DNA of 64,000 nucleotides from Ophthalmolycus amberensis (lineage: Eukaryota > Chordata > Actinopteri > Perciformes > Zoarcidae). The stretch spans positions 1-64,000 of the forward strand of contig JAFEUB010001523.1 in NCBI GenBank assembly GCA_024529925.1, written 5' to 3'. The first letter of the stretch is position 1; each line of letters opens with the position of its first letter. Below the pieces are notes generated by a model. It did no database searches. It was not told the origin of the DNA and saw nothing but the letters and a program-made list of their open reading frames with translations. Below, in pieces: positions 43,882-48,800 of this stretch. Position numbers and translations under genes: made by a program.

Positions 43882-46800
43882 TACTTCACACACTTCTTCT
43901 ATGTACCCTTATATACACGTATACTAAATATTTCTACTACTACTTAAACTACACTTGTATTACTAATCAATAATATGAACTGCAAACACTAGAAATGTCC
44001 CATTAAACTGATCCGATGTATGAAACTCTTCCTCTCATCATCATCACCACTCACCTGTCCAGGTGAGCCACGCCCTCCACCTTTAGAGGGGGGGCTGAAG
44101 GGGAAGAGGGGGGGCTCATCAGGGAAGAACTGAGAGAACGATTGTTCAGACAGCCGGTACTTCATCACTGTGGAGGGCTGAAAGACAGGAAGTGACATCA
44201 ACACACAGGAAGTGACCGTCAACACACACACAGGAGGAGGAGGCACGCTATCGCGTGAGGCATCAGTGCTGTTGTCACCTTGAGGACGATGGTTCCATTG
44301 TGAGGTTCACAGTGTTGCTTAAACAGCAGCTTCAGTCTCTCTTTGGACACGCTGGTCTTCCTGCGACTGAACAAACAGCAGAGAGACATTCATTCAGCAG
44401 CATTGTCTTAATAAGCAGTCATGTGGTAACGTCTGTCTGGATACACACAGCAGACAGTATGGATGATGTCACTTCCTCTCACCTGATCTGATTGGCTTTC
44501 ACAGTGAACGGCTCCGTGTGTTCGGCCTTCATCATCTTCACTGTGTATTTAAACACTGACGGACTCAGAGGCTTCTTCCTCTTCTTCCTGCTGACACACA
44601 CACACACACACTTAGAACAGAAATCCTTTTTTCTATTCCAAACATTCTTTCCCTAGATTACCCACAATGCACCAGGGTTTGACCCCATGAGGACCAGATG
44701 ACCTACTGACCCGTTGACCTGTGCTTTGATCTCCTCGTCGCTGTCACTGATGACGATGGTGTCGTCGGCTGCTTTGGAGCGTCCGTTAGTGCTGGAGTGA
44801 GGAGAGTGGACCTGGAGGATCTCACACACATGTCTGACACACACACACACACACACAATCATTATTATTATATGGCGCCCCCCTCCTCTCTCAGTACCTG
44901 GCCCCGTTGCGTCCCCCCTCCTCTCCCAGTACCTGGCCCCGTTGCGTCCCCCCTCCTCTCTCAGTACCTGGCCCCGTTGGGCCCCCCTCCTCTCCCAGTA
45001 CCTGGCCCCGTTGCGTCCCTCCTCCTCTCTCAGTACCTGGCCCCGTTGCGTCCCCCCTCCTCTCTCAGTACCTGGCCCCGTTGCGTCCCTCCTCCTCTCT
45101 CAGTACCTGGCCCCGTTGCGTCCCTCCTCCTCTCTCAGTACCTGGCCCCGTTGCGTCCCCCCTCCTCTCTCAGTACCTGGCCCCGTTGGGCCCCCCTCCT
45201 CTCCCAGTACCTGGCCCCGTTGCGTCCCTCCTCCTCTCCCAGTACCTGGCCCCGTTGCGTCCCCCCTCCTCTCTCAGTACCTGGCCCCGTTGGGCCCCCC
45301 TCCTCTCCCAGTACCTGGCCCCGTTGCGTCCCTCCTCCTCTCTCAGTACCTGGCCCCGTTGCGTCCCCCCCTCCTCTCTCAGTACCTGGCCCCGTTGCGT
45401 CCCCCCTCCTCTCTCAGTACCTGGCCCCGTTGCGTCCCTCCTCCTCTCCTCAGTACCTGGCCCCGTTGCGTCCCTCCTCCTCTCCCAGTACCTGGCCCCG
45501 TTGCGTCCCTCCTCCTCTCCAGTACCTGGCCCCGTTGCGTCCCCCCTCCTCTCCCAGTACCTGGCCCCGTTGCGTCCCCCCTCCTCTCCCAGTACCTGGC
45601 CCCGTTGGGCCCCCCTCCTCTCTCAGTACCTGGCCCCGTTGCGTCCCCCCTCCTCTCTCAGTACCTGGCCCCGTTGGGCCCCCCTCCTCTCCCAGTACCT
45701 GGCCCCGTTGCGTCCCCCCTCCTCTCTCAGTACCTGGCCCCGTTGCGTCCCCTCCTCCTCTCCCAGTACCTGGCCCCGTTGCGTCCCCCCTCCTCTCTCA
45801 GTACCTGGCCCCGTTGCGTCCCCCCTCCTCTCTCCAGTACCTGGACCCGTTGCGTCCCCCCTCCTCTCCCAGTACCTGGCCCCGTTGCGTCCCCCCTCCT
45901 CTCTCAGTACCTGGCCCCGTTGCGTCCCCCCTCCTCTCTCAGTACCTGGCCCCGTTGCGTCCCCCCTCCTCTCTCAGTACCTGGACCCGTTGCGTCCCCC
46001 CTCCTCTCCCAGTACCTGGCCCCGTTGCGTCCCCCCTCCTCTCTCAGTACCTGGCCCCGTTGCGTCCCCCCTCCTCTCTCAGTACCTGGACCCGTTGCGT
46101 CCCCCCTCCTCTCCCAGTACCTGGCCCCGTTGGGCCCCCCTCCTCTCTCAGTACCTGGCCCCGTTGCGTCCCCCCTCCTCTCTCAGTACCTGGCCCCGTT
46201 GCGTCCCCCCTCCTCTCTCAGTACCTGGCCCCGTTGGGCCCCCCTCCTCTCCCAGTACCTGGCCCCGTTGCGTCCCCCCTCCTCTCTCAGTACCTGGCCC
46301 CGTTGCGTCCCTCCTCCTCTCTCAGTACCTGGCCCCGTTGCGTCCCCCCTCCTCTCCCAGTACCTGGCCCCGTTGCGTCCCCCCTCCTCTCCCAGTACCT
46401 GGCCCCGTTGCGTCCCCCCTCCTCTCCCAGTACCTGGCCCCGTTGCGTCCCCCCTCCTCTCTCAGTACCTGGCCCCGTTGCGTCCCCCCTCCTCTCTCAG
46501 TACCTGGACCCGTTGCGTCCCCCCTCCTCTCCCAGTACCTGGCCCCGTTGGGCCCCCCTCCTCTCTCAGTACCTGGCCCCGTTGCGTCCCCCCTCCTCTC
46601 TCAGTACCTGGACCCGTTGCGTCCCCCCTCCTCTCCCAGTACCTGGCCCCGTTGGGCCCCCCTCCTCTCCCAGTACCTGGCCCCGTTGCGTCCCCCCTCC
46701 TCTCCCAGTACCTGGCCCCGTTGCGTCCCCCCTCCTCTCCCAGTACCTGGCCCCGTTGCGTCCCCCCTCCTCTCCCAGTACCTGGCCCCGTTGCGTCCCC

Positions 46801-48247
46801 CCTCTTCTCCCAGTACCTGGCCCCGTTGCGTCCCCCCTCCTCTCCCAGTAGCTGGCCCCGTTGCGTCCCCCCTCCTCTCCCAGTACCTGGCCCCGTTGCG
46901 TCCCCCCTCCTCTCCCAGTACCTGGCCCCGTTGCGTCCCCCCTCCTCTCTCAGTACCTGGCCCCGTTGCGTCCCCCCTCCTCTCTCAGTACCTGGACCCG
47001 TTGCGTCCCCCCTCCTCTCCCAGTACCTGGCCCCGTTGCGTCCCCCCTCCTCTCTCAGTACCTGGCCCCGTTGCGTCCCCCCTCCTCTCTCAGTACCTGG
47101 CCCCGTTGCGTCCCACCACATCCACCGTCTCCCCAGGGAAGAAGCGGTCCTTGCTGAAGGTGTAGACGTCCTCACAGAGCTCCGTCAGTCTGCAGCGGTG
47201 GCTCAGAGAGGCCAGGTGGAGCAGGGGGACCAGCAGAGACCTGGAGAAGGTCTGAAGGCTCACAGAAGCTCTCCGCTCGCTTTCCACCGCCTCCAGGTAG
47301 GTGAGACCAGCACGACCCGTCAGACAGCAGCTCCACACCAGACTGTTACACAGGATGGTCCTCTCAAAGAACTCACTGAGGAGAAAGGAGAGGTAGGTGG
47401 GAGACAGGTAGGTGAGGGACAGGTAGGTGGGGGACAGGTAGGTGGGGGACAGGTAGGTGGGGGACAGGTAGGCGGGAGACAGGTAGGTGGGGGACAGGTA
47501 GGTGGGAGACAGGTAGGTGGGGGACAGGTAGGTGGGGACAGGAAGGTGGGGGACAGGTAGGTGGGAGACAGGTAGGTGGGAGACAGGTAGGCGGGAGACA
47601 GGTAGGTGGGGGACAGGTAGGTGGGAGACAGGTAGGCGGGAGACAGGTAGGTGGGAGACAGGTAGGCGGGGGACAGGTAGGTGGGAGACAGGTAGGTGGG
47701 GGACAGGAAGGTGGGGGACAGGAAGGTGGGGGACAGGAAGGTGGGGGACAGGTAGGTGGGAGACAGGTAGGTGGGGGACAGGAAGGTGAGGGACAGGTAG
47801 GTGGGAGACAGGTAGGTGGGAGACAGGTAGGCGGGAGACAGGTAGGTGGGAGACAGGTAGGTGGGGGACAGGTAGGTGGGAGACAGGTAGGTGGGGGACA
47901 GGAAGGTGGGGGACAGGAAGGTGGGGGACAGGTAGGTGGGAGACAGGTAGGTGGGAGACAGGTAGGCGGGAGACAGGTAGGCGGGAGACAGGTAGGTGGG
48001 AGACAGGTAGGTGGGGGACAGGAAGGTGGGGGACAGGAAGGTGGGGGACAGGTAGGTGGGAGACAGGTAGGTGGGGGACAGGAAGGTGGGGGACAGGAAG
48101 GTGAGGGACAGGTAGGTGGGAGACAGGTACTCACTCGTAGCGCCTGAAGATCTCGTGGGTGATCTTGCAGAGGAAGACCTCCTCTTCTGGTCTCAGGTCT
48201 GCTGGAGGTCTCTGCCGGATGAAGGCTTTCCGGTGGAGGAGCGGCAT
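19227..48247 (-). CDS. baz1a: baz1a (ACF1), ISWI-associated chromatin remodelling subunit, complete
   Basis: BAZ1A/ACF1 is the large non-catalytic partner of SNF2H in the ACF and CHRAC complexes. These space nucleosomes and act in heterochromatin replication and repair. I reconstruct 29 coding exons with consistent phases: 4371 nt, 1456 aa (human is about 1556). Domains in order are WAC (about 22-125), acidic/Ser linker, Lys/Glu coiled coil (about 280-385), DDT (about 395-460), WHIM motifs (about 490-560 and 735-770), PHD finger (about 1093-1142), Glu-rich acidic tract (about 1155-1192) and C-terminal bromodomain (about 1340-1445). Signature segments include MPLLHRKAFIRQRPPADLRP, SQLHQGCGLKQLDLDSCTLS, CDGCDRGHHTHCLRPRLK and MFSNCLQYNPRHTNEAKAG. 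No frameshift or stop is seen. The introns are dominated by minisatellites and transposons. Several begin as tandem copies of the 5' splice site. The paralogue baz1b lacks this N-terminus. Confidence 0.96.
19723..19810 (-). CDS. baz1a: baz1a coding exon 28 (bromodomain core)
   Basis: 88 nt encoding VPDYYDIVKKPIALSTIREK then VNNCEYQTA, the ZA-loop proline-aspartate-tyrosine motif of bromodomains. Confidence 0.97.
19871..20680. mobile_element. hAT-like MITE, TAGTGCTGGGCAA family, full length
   Basis: Termini TAGTGCTGGGCAACG and CTTGCCCAGCACTA. The flanks ATATTCAT and ATATTAAT are an 8-bp duplication with one mismatch. Part of its interior (about 20355-20530) is also found in pieces inside the element at 37443-38940. 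It lies in baz1a intron 27. Confidence 0.87.
20739..21978. mobile_element. hAT-like non-autonomous transposon, TAGGGGTGTCACGG termini
   Basis: Termini TAGGGGTGTCACGGATCAC and GTGATCCGTGACACCACTA are nearly perfect inverted repeats. The target duplication ATAAATAT is exact on both sides (20731-20738, 21979-21986), which supports hAT. No intact transposase. Its right end is 26 nt from the baz1a exon 27 donor. Confidence 0.92.
22004..22182 (-). CDS. baz1a: baz1a coding exon 27 (bromodomain onset)
   Basis: 179 nt with RRSSGRNYGVHELSACEQLT and VELVRHEDSWPFKKLVS, the bromodomain N-terminal helix. The donor is ACTCAG|GTACGC. Confidence 0.95.
22685..22978 (+). pseudogene. Harbinger transposase fragment
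   Basis: Frame pieces reading RQDPLSHHDDFLYERCPF, then after a frame change CRAVGKVYLALNKLMDVF, match the N-terminal half of HARBI1-like DDE transposases. At least one frameshift separates them, and I could not find the catalytic DDE region. Non-functional. Confidence 0.75.
24800..24915 (-). pseudogene. Harbinger Myb-like accessory protein fragment
   Basis: On the minus strand a short frame reads FSADEQEMIMNAYEEVKTVI then TAK followed by a stop. This resembles the first helix of the Myb/SANT-like protein encoded by Harbinger elements. Only a fragment is recognisable. Confidence 0.5.
25141..25335 (-). mobile_element. tRNA-derived SINE
   Basis: On the minus strand it starts with an A-box-like TGGCTCAGTGGAG and a B box GGTTCGAACCC at the expected spacing. 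A body follows with CTTGAGCAAGACACTTAACC and the conserved fish segment GATAAAAGCGTCTGCCAAAT. It inserted next to the right end of the Harbinger element. Confidence 0.85.
25362..25537 (-). CDS. baz1a: baz1a coding exon 26
   Basis: 176 nt, basic Ser/Thr/Pro linker ending QTEPRKKPPT, with PQPRSGSRISARLSHEILAP inside. The exit phase is 1. A 3.2-kb intron with a Harbinger element follows. Confidence 0.85.
25653..25817 (-). CDS. baz1a: baz1a coding exon 25
   Basis: 165 nt, low-complexity Ser/Lys/Gln linker (SNSSFSSRNLCRTKKNLAPP, then GQQATPKGQQATAQ). The acceptor is ambiguous: TGTGAG gives the length listed; AAACAG 15 nt further in also keeps frame. Confidence 0.75.
25858..26063 (-). CDS. baz1a: baz1a coding exon 24 (PHD finger end, acidic tract)
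   Basis: 206 nt encoding SVPEGDWFCPDCRPKQRSSR, which completes the PHD, followed by a Glu/Ser tract of about 38 residues ending in 12 Glu. Donor GTGAG|GTAAGT. Confidence 0.95.
26118..26798. repeat. 40-bp donor-containing minisatellite, baz1a intron 23
   Basis: About 17 near-perfect 40-bp units. On the transcribed strand each is a copy of the last 29 bases of the PHD exon (CCCACTGTCTGAGGCCCCGC, then CTCAAG) followed by its GTAC donor and CTAACC. In the PHD frame each unit has TAA three codons after the border. Variants are G/T in GGGG/CGTGG and C/A in CAGACAG/CATACAG. Confidence 0.97.
26799..26963 (-). CDS. baz1a: baz1a coding exon 23 (PHD finger, first half)
   Basis: Fifty-five codons including VFVHLSSLERSVLWSRSILN, then the C4HC3 zinc ligands of CRICRRKG, CDGCD, GHHTHC. 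It ends RPRLK with donor AAG|GTACGC. The last 29 coding bases belong to the tandem repeat that continues into the intron. Confidence 0.97.
27192..27274 (-). CDS. baz1a: baz1a coding exon 22
   Basis: 83 nt encoding GSDSGRVTKTVLERWRESLQ then ICSSLSQ. The donor is CTCAG|GTCAGA and the exit phase is 0. Confidence 0.95.
27295..27405. repeat. 29-bp direct repeat in baz1a intron 21
   Basis: About four copies of CAGGGGGACAGAGAGACAAA plus CAGACATG or CAGACATA, about 20 nt upstream (transcript sense) of the exon 22 acceptor. Confidence 0.88.
27543..27614 (-). CDS. baz1a: baz1a coding exon 21, likely cassette exon
   Basis: 72 nt encoding DEDSKKDQKNKKNKKKDEDQ then ASD. It is Lys-rich and phase 1 at both ends. 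Skipping it joins APL-D to GSDSGR, which restores the human-like APLDASDSGR. An alternative or fish-specific exon is therefore likely. Confidence 0.75.
27817..27962 (-). CDS. baz1a: baz1a coding exon 20
   Basis: 146 nt encoding TPQLVSSSVQILAQALTHIE and QGIERRFIKAPL. It ends at phase 1. Confidence 0.95.
28065..28210 (-). CDS. baz1a: baz1a coding exon 19
   Basis: 146 nt encoding VMDRQVWRSALEAGYYELLC onward (human RHIWRSALESGRYELL). It ends at phase 2 with donor ACAG|GTACAC. Confidence 0.93.
28305..28435 (-). CDS. baz1a: baz1a coding exon 18
   Basis: 131 nt encoding LMEGRLRDLLLDIEDRIHQG then TLGTLK, matching human LRDFLLDIEDRIYQGTLG. The donor is AAG|GTACTG followed by a CA microsatellite. Confidence 0.95.
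28493..29402. mobile_element. Non-autonomous transposon with GGCAAAANTGCCCC subtermini
   Basis: Flanked by an exact 8-bp duplication TATTCACC (28485-28492 and 29403-29410). Both ends contain GGCAAAACTGCCCCTAA / GGGGCAAAAATTGCCCCTA words in inverted sense. The interior 28647-28860 is the cassette shared with the 10728-11323 element. It lies in baz1a intron 17 next to the 36-bp array. Confidence 0.82.
29420..29909. repeat. 36-bp donor-containing minisatellite, baz1a intron 17
   Basis: About ten 36-bp units near the donor, with some 22-bp units at the distal end. On the transcribed strand each has ACACAG|GTAGACGGGG and CACCCAG|GTACCT. The exon 17 border is TACACAG|GTACCT. Translated in the exon frame the unit is GTYTQVDGDIHP without a stop. 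Confidence 0.96.
29910..30130 (-). CDS. baz1a: baz1a coding exon 17
   Basis: 221 nt encoding NQWFFYTSVEEVDQLIESLN and PRGHRESGLKEALLQERDRL. It ends KYSYT at phase 1 with donor TACACAG|GTACCT. The intron 17 array continues in frame from here. Confidence 0.93.
30223..30461 (-). CDS. baz1a: baz1a coding exon 16 (WHIM3 region)
   Basis: 239 nt containing PLGRDRLYRRYWLLPS and GLTEDMLRPRP, matching human PLGRDRMYRRYW. The donor is GGGAG|GTTGGT. Confidence 0.92.
30555..30637 (-). CDS. baz1a: baz1a coding exon 15
   Basis: 83 nt encoding NPRTSDPKPPSCPPGVLSAE then EQEEQEK. The acceptor AACTAAAG is not strong, but it is the site that keeps the frame between phase 1 and phase 0. Confidence 0.75.
30655..31200. 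repeat. 25-31-bp minisatellite, baz1a intron 14
   Basis: About 19 units of CATGACTCGGCAGAAAGGAG plus GAGACGACACG or shorter. The array fills the intron from about +14 of the exon 14 donor to about 18 nt from the exon 15 acceptor. The TCTCC-rich complement supplies the acceptor's pyrimidine stretch. Confidence 0.95.
31215..31285 (-). CDS. baz1a: baz1a coding exon 14
   Basis: 71 nt encoding ETPVDLTEEDEEQNSSPNKK then KME, an acidic linker. The donor is GGAGG|GTAAAA and the exit phase is 1. Confidence 0.85.
31371..31478 (-). CDS. baz1a: baz1a coding exon 13
   Basis: 108 nt encoding LRKEEKLREQEMRLKEKEER, a charged helix. Donor AACGG|GTACGA; the next intron is only 85 nt. Confidence 0.9.
31530..32432. 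repeat. CACACAGGTATATAC-type minisatellite, baz1a intron 12, distal block
   Basis: About 28 units of roughly 31 bp, TGTACCTGTGTGTGTATATA then CCTGTGTACATAG. A sub-block of about 400 bp (31540-31925) is repeated at 31938-32430. The same family as the 33093-34320 block, from which it is separated by a solo LTR. Confidence 0.95.
32433..33088 (+). mobile_element. Solo LTR, copy 1
   Basis: It starts TGTAAGAAATTTGAGC and ends ..TTTCCACA, with a 4-bp duplication ATAC on both sides. 656 bp. A second copy on the other strand is at 50333-50985. No internal retroelement genes are nearby. Inserted inside the intron 12 minisatellite. Confidence 0.88.
33093..34320. repeat. Donor-containing minisatellite, baz1a intron 12, proximal block
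   Basis: Units of about 23-40 bp built from GTACACTATGTATATACACA and CAGGTACAC on the transcribed strand. They start exactly at the exon 12 donor CACACAG|GTACAC and repeat that border dozens of times. The exon 12 frame continues open through the block to 33591. Confidence 0.96.
34321..34486 (-). CDS. baz1a: baz1a coding exon 12 (WHIM2 region)
   Basis: 166 nt encoding EEKLRILQALVGKLLTLASS and AEQHRRDREEAAH. The donor is CACACAG|GTACAC, which is repeated throughout the intron. Reading through the donor stays open for more than 200 codons. Confidence 0.94.
34563..34883 (-). CDS. baz1a: baz1a coding exon 11 (WHIM1 region)
   Basis: 321 nt, the longest exon, containing ALSAVASLAASWSQLHQGCG, CTLSEILRLHILASGAD and STSVYDLTP. 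Phase 1 at both ends. The region packs against the DDT domain and the ISWI/DNA-binding interface in this family. Confidence 0.96.
34896..37072. repeat. 16-bp minisatellite filling baz1a intron 10
   Basis: About 136 copies of CGCTAGAATGAGAACA / ..GAGCACA, nearly all exactly 16 bp. It extends from about +11 of the exon 10 donor to within about 30 nt of the exon 11 acceptor. The variants AACACG, CACACG and AAGACG are interspersed. Confidence 0.97.
37083..37214 (-). CDS. baz1a: baz1a coding exon 10 (DDT domain, second half)
   Basis: 132 nt encoding VLEEALVGSDPEGPLCELLF and DEEQEDMAKEQAE. The donor GAAG|GTCTGA is weak at +3 to +6. Confidence 0.93.
37443..38940. mobile_element. hAT-type non-autonomous transposon (CAGTGGTCCCCAACC termini)
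   Basis: Termini CAGTGGTCCCCAACC and GGTTGAGGACCTCTG, flanks CTGTAAAC and CTGTAAGG (6 of 8 match). Contains a nested MITE at 37993-38450 and pieces shared with the 19871 element. No intact transposase. Inserted in the intron 9 minisatellite. Confidence 0.87.
37993..38450. mobile_element. MITE, TAGGGGTGTAACGG family, nested
   Basis: Nearly the same as the 3577-3996 copy, with an A/T tract insertion near 38330-38360. Inserted in an AT run, so the target duplication cannot be defined. Confidence 0.85.
39182..39889. mobile_element. hAT-type non-autonomous transposon (TAGGGTTGGGTACC termini)
   Basis: Termini TAGGGTTGGGTACCG and CGATACCCAACCCTA, with an exact 8-bp duplication CTCACAGG (39174-39181, 39890-39897). 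Contains the motif GGCGGTTGGCAAAC..GCATTACCGCCACC (39465-39505), also seen at 48735-48780. Inserted in the intron 9 minisatellite. Confidence 0.92.
40091..40229 (-). CDS. baz1a: baz1a coding exon 9 (DDT domain, first half)
   Basis: 139 nt encoding LPAQLFGEALMVLEFLRAFG then DEFPDGLSL. The exit phase is 1. The donor is CTGG|GTTAGA. The intron 9 repeat unit begins at this donor. Confidence 0.95.
40317..40412 (-). CDS. baz1a: baz1a coding exon 8
   Basis: Thirty-two codons, EREKLKEEKKKYAERLKLWN then KPREDMECEDLK, the conserved WSKPREDMEC motif before the DDT domain. Confidence 0.95.
40544..40774 (-). CDS. baz1a: baz1a coding exon 7 (Lys/Glu coiled coil)
   Basis: 231 nt, 77 codons, charged alpha-helical sequence such as KKEKEDVQEAKRREKEDRER. 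Phase 0 on both sides. Confidence 0.93.
40899..41044. mobile_element. MITE fragment, TAGGGGTGTAACGG family
   Basis: Left end and about 145 bp matching the 3577 and 37993 copies, then broken. In baz1a intron 6 next to the 20-bp array. Confidence 0.8.
41063..43152. repeat. 20-bp minisatellite in baz1a intron 6
   Basis: About 105 copies of GTCAGGTGATGTGCGTTACA with occasional 16-18-bp units. A central stretch, about 42080-42480, is perfectly regular. Each unit has the E-box CAGGTG. Confidence 0.97.
43153..43709. other. baz1a intron 6, probable transposon interior
   Basis: No exon. Sequence runs into the GCGTTAACGG end of the TAGTGCTGGGCAA family, so at least part may belong to that element. 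The left border is not identified. Confidence 0.4.
43710..43789. mobile_element. MITE end, TAGTGCTGGGCAA family
   Basis: ATGCGTTAACGGGCGATAAA through CTTGCCCAGCACTA, matching one end of the 10728 and 19871 copies. Confidence 0.8.
43787..43876. repeat. TA microsatellite
   Basis: A perfect (TA)n of about 44 repeats, directly after the MITE end. It is long enough to extrude as a cruciform. Confidence 0.95.
44055..44177 (-). CDS. baz1a: baz1a coding exon 6
   Basis: 123 nt encoding YRLSEQSFSQFFPDEPPLFP and a Gly/Ser-rich end. The basic RRRGRPPKR stretch of human ACF1 is replaced by GGGRGSPGQ. Confidence 0.92.
44279..44366 (-). CDS. baz1a: baz1a coding exon 5
   Basis: 88 nt encoding SRRKTSVSKERLKLLFKQHC then EPHNGTIVLK, matching human SRRKHLFSRDKLKLFLKQHC. 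The exit phase is 0. Confidence 0.93.
44483..44587 (-). CDS. baz1a: baz1a coding exon 4
   Basis: 105 nt encoding GKKRKKPLSPSVFKYTVKMM onward to VKANQI. The acceptor is CAGCAG (NAGNAG); the proximal AG would insert one Arg. The donor is ATCAG|GTGAGA. Confidence 0.9.
44711..44833 (-). CDS. baz1a: baz1a coding exon 3
   Basis: 123 nt encoding VCEILQVHSPHSSTNGRSKA and the acidic TIVISDSDEE block (human TIIISDSDD). Enters and leaves at phase 2. The acceptor follows a TG tract; the donor is ACGG|GTCAGT. Confidence 0.9.
44880..47096. repeat. 35-bp donor-containing minisatellite, baz1a intron 2
   Basis: About 63 units. On the transcribed strand each is GGACGCAACGGGGCCAG (last 17 bases of exon 2) then GTACTGAGAGAGGAGGGG. 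The array begins at the true donor and fills the whole intron except the last about 45 nt. Variants: TGGGCC for TGCGTC, ACC for GCC, and one unit near 46850 with GT changed to CT. All forward long frames here are artefacts. Confidence 0.98.
47097..47375 (-). CDS. baz1a: baz1a coding exon 2 (WAC domain)
   Basis: 279 nt containing the WAC segment FFERTILCNSLVWSC and, at the end, VGRNGAR. The donor is GGCCAG|GTACTG. The last 17 coding bases and the donor form part of the intron 2 repeat unit. Confidence 0.95.
47382..48127. repeat. 15-bp minisatellite filling baz1a intron 1
   Basis: About 50 copies of GGACAGGTAGGTGGG or GAGACAGGTAGGTGG, with GGAAGG and GGCGGG variants. On the transcribed strand it is C/T-rich (CCCACCTACCTGTCC). 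It begins about 6-8 nt after the exon 1 donor and ends about 8 nt from the exon 2 acceptor. Confidence 0.97.
48135..48247 (-). CDS. baz1a: baz1a coding exon 1 (start, WAC domain onset)
   Basis: MPLLHRKAFIRQRPPADLRP at the N-terminus fits the family exactly. Exit phase is 2; the donor is ACGA|GTGAGT. TTTGCTGTTTAG about 10 nt upstream of the ATG looks like an acceptor, so a non-coding exon may precede this one. Confidence 0.95.
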
Positions 48248-48620
48248 CTCTTTGAAACTAAACAGCAAATAAGGAGGGAAACCGGGTCACAGAGAACCGA
48301 ACCTGGGACCCTCCGGACCGGGACGCGGGCAAAAAAACACCCCAAAAAAGTCCGGTCTCACGAGAGAACCGGAGGAAAACCGAGCAGAAGCCGCGCGGAA
48401 GCAGCCTCGCGGGTCTTTTGTTAGGAGTCCGTTAATCTGCCCACATGGCGCCGCGAGGTTCACCGACTCTACCGGTACAAACCCAACACTAACACGGTAC
48501 TAACACGGTACAAACCCGGTACTAACACGTCTCTGGAGGACTTCACCGAGTACCGTTTACCGCTGGACGGTTAATCCCCTGGTACAAAGTCCCGAAGAAG
48601 AAGTAGTCCCGCTCAACACC
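48248..48620 (-). promoter_or_regulatory. baz1a: baz1a 5' UTR and CpG-rich upstream region
   Basis: CpG-containing sequence upstream of the baz1a start, denser than in the introns. GGTACAAACCC and GGTACTAACAC words repeat at 48470-48530. No TATA box. A non-coding first exon is possible given the acceptor-like TTTAG near 48258. Confidence 0.4.
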
Positions 48621-48699
48621 AGCGGCTTGTTGACCAAGTTGTCGTCCCCTTCACGGACCCTCACGGAGCTGGGAAATCTCAGCGTTCCTGTTATCCTAC

Positions 48700-48800
48700 T
48701 AGTTCCTCTTCTTCTTCTTTCTTCTTCTTTGAGGTTTATTGGCGGTTGGCAAACAGTGAATGGTGCATTACCGCCACCATTTGGTCTGGAGTGTGGATCC
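48700..48800. mobile_element. Dispersed fish repeat, GGCGGTTGGCAAAC motif
   Basis: CTTCTTCTTT then TTGGCGGTTGGCAAACAGTG and GCATTACCGCCACC. The same motif is inside the 39182-39889 transposon, and a relative is at 37835-37915. It is a retroelement or transposon end of unknown family. Confidence 0.5.

Noticed and set aside
44797..47560. Very long plus-strand open frames (up to 872 codons) of Pro/Ser-rich repeats
   Set aside because: They are translations of the 35-bp minisatellite in intron 2 on the antisense strand. The 35-bp period cycles all frames, there is no codon bias, and real exons of baz1a lie on the other strand.
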